From contig JAUNKI010000031.1 of NCBI GenBank assembly GCA_030532815.1, positions 1 to 15,495 of the forward strand: a stretch of 15,495 nt of DNA. The letters run 5' to 3'. This document shows, piece by piece, positions 14,654 to 15,495 of this stretch. The translations under genes and the position numbers were made by a program. The notes beneath the pieces were generated by a model. It did no database searches. It had not been told where the DNA came from and saw nothing but the letters and a program-made list of their open reading frames with translations. Numbering within the stretch: the first letter of the stretch is position 1; every line of letters starts with the position of its first letter. Origin of the DNA: Leptotrichiaceae bacterium (lineage in GTDB: Bacteria; Fusobacteriota; Fusobacteriia; Fusobacteriales; Leptotrichiaceae).

Positions 14654-15495
14654 TTATATTTTCTGCCCTGTTACAACTCTACTTATATTTTGCATGTCTT
14701 TTATTATATTAACATTTCCATAACCTGATTTTTCCATTATTTTTTTTACTTTTTCACTTTGTCCGTATCCAGTTTCAAATAAAAGGTATCCTTTATTTTC
14801 AAGATGTTCCATACTTTTTCTGCTTATTTCACTGTAAAAATAAAGTCCTTCATTTGAAGCAAACAATGCTTCATCCGGCTCATGGAGCAATGTATCTTCA
14901 GACATAACACTTATTTCCTCCCCTGATATATAAGGGGGATTTGATATTATCATATTGAAGTTTTTGTATTCTACATTTTCAAATAAATCCGATTTTAAAA
15001 ACTTTATATTCTCGGCATTCAGTAATATTTTATTTTTTTCGGATATTTCCAATGCCTTATCGGAAATATCGATTCCCATAACCTTTGAACCTTTTATTTC
15101 CAATGCAAGAGTTATTCCGATAATTCCACTTCCTGTTCCTATATCAAGTATTTTCGGTTTATTTACTTTATTTCCTTTTAATATTTTGACTGCTTCCTCA
15201 GCAAGTATTTCAGTATCCTGTCTCGGGATTAAAACTCCTTTATCCACGTAAAACTTTCTTCCGTAAAATTCCTGCTCATTTAATAAATATTGTACAGGAA
15301 ATTTTTCTTTTCCCACTTTCTGAATAAAACTTCGTATTTTATCCGTTTTTTCACTGTCAGGAATATCCCTGTACTTTGTAAAAAGCATCATTCTGTCAAT
15401 ATTCAGAACATGTGAAAATATAATTTCAGTTTTGAGTTTCGCTTCCTTTATATTATTTTTTTCCAAATATGATACACTTTTATCAATTAATGTTT
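14654..15495 (-). CDS. prmC: Protein-(glutamine-N5) release factor methyltransferase PrmC (N-terminus off window)
   Basis: PrmC/HemK methylates the Gln of the GGQ motif in release factors RF1 and RF2. The N-terminal helical domain is followed by QYLLNEQEFYGRKFYVDKGV and LIPRQDTEILAEEA, then the SAM motif DIGTGSGIIG, the catalytic NPPYIS and the C-terminal LFETGYGQ. The only start-like codon in the frame near the edge is TTG 15466, but nine further codons upstream (TLIDKSVSY) stay in frame and fit the start of the family's N-terminal helix. The real start therefore lies beyond 15495 and the gene is truncated by the window. It ends with TAA 14654-14656; a 166-bp gap without a clear terminator separates it from the lysozyme-like gene. 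Confidence 0.93.
   Translation of the reverse strand, partial: TLIDKSVSYLEKNNIKEAKLKTEIIFSHVLNIDRMMLFTKYRDIPDSEKTDKIRSFIQKVGKEKFPVQYLLNEQEFYGRKFYVDKGVLIPRQDTEILAEEAVKILKGNKVNKPKILDIGTGSGIIGITLALEIKGSKVMGIDISDKALEISEKNKILLNAENIKFLKSDLFENVEYKNFNMIISNPPYISGEEISVMSEDTLLHEPDEALFASNEGLYFYSEISRKSMEHLENKGYLLFETGYGQSEKVKKIMEKSGYGNVNIIKDMQNISRVVTGQKI

Noticed and set aside
15464..15466. TTG as the start codon of prmC
   Set aside because: The frame stays open to the edge, and the preceding residues fit the PrmC N-terminal helix; the true start is outside the window.
1..15495. CRISPR array, rRNA genes, transposase genes or known riboswitches
   Set aside because: None seen on either strand: no regularly spaced identical repeats beyond the 11-bp array, no rRNA-like sequence, no transposase motifs and no recognisable riboswitch core.

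Overview
The window is very AT-rich, with strong AGGAGG-type ribosome binding sites, a lipoprotein-anchored ABC importer and a housekeeping block of Gram-negative type. Codon bias and protein style resemble Fusobacteriota, most likely Leptotrichiaceae (Leptotrichia-like). This assignment is inferred from overall appearance; no marker gene was compared.

Layout. (1) Positions 1 to about 1840 look accessory and are the most AT-rich part. They hold the N-terminal membrane half of an ABC exporter cut by the left edge (minus strand), a frame-broken gene directly upstream of it, a doubtful small plus-strand ORF and an 11-bp tandem repeat array. (2) A complete tRNA-Cys(GCA) on the minus strand, with its own near-consensus promoter and terminator, separates this from (3) a minus-strand leucine-carboxyl-methyltransferase-family gene (2564-3376) followed by two short frame-broken genes. 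(4) A five-gene plus-strand operon, livK-livH-livM-livG-livF (3739-8546), encodes a complete branched-chain amino-acid-type ABC importer. A 126-nt element that can fold into a three-way junction lies between livK and livH. (5) A bidirectional terminator separates liv from a convergent minus-strand block of tightly packed genes, queA - exported hypothetical - rsmD - xseB - ispA - pgeF. (6) Further right on the minus strand are an exported lysozyme-like protein and prmC, which runs off the right edge.

Functionally, the liv genes import hydrophobic amino acids or a related ligand. The minus-strand block mixes tRNA and rRNA modification (queA, rsmD), DNA repair (xseB), isoprenoid synthesis (ispA), peptidoglycan quality control (pgeF) and release-factor methylation (prmC).

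The most notable unexplained structure is a pair of related non-coding repeats, 259 and 294 bp, about 82% identical by hand count over an ungapped 125-bp core. They fill the two large gaps on either side of the queA-to-pgeF block and lie in opposite orientations. Next in interest are the structured element inside the liv operon and the cluster of decayed genes around tRNA-Cys.
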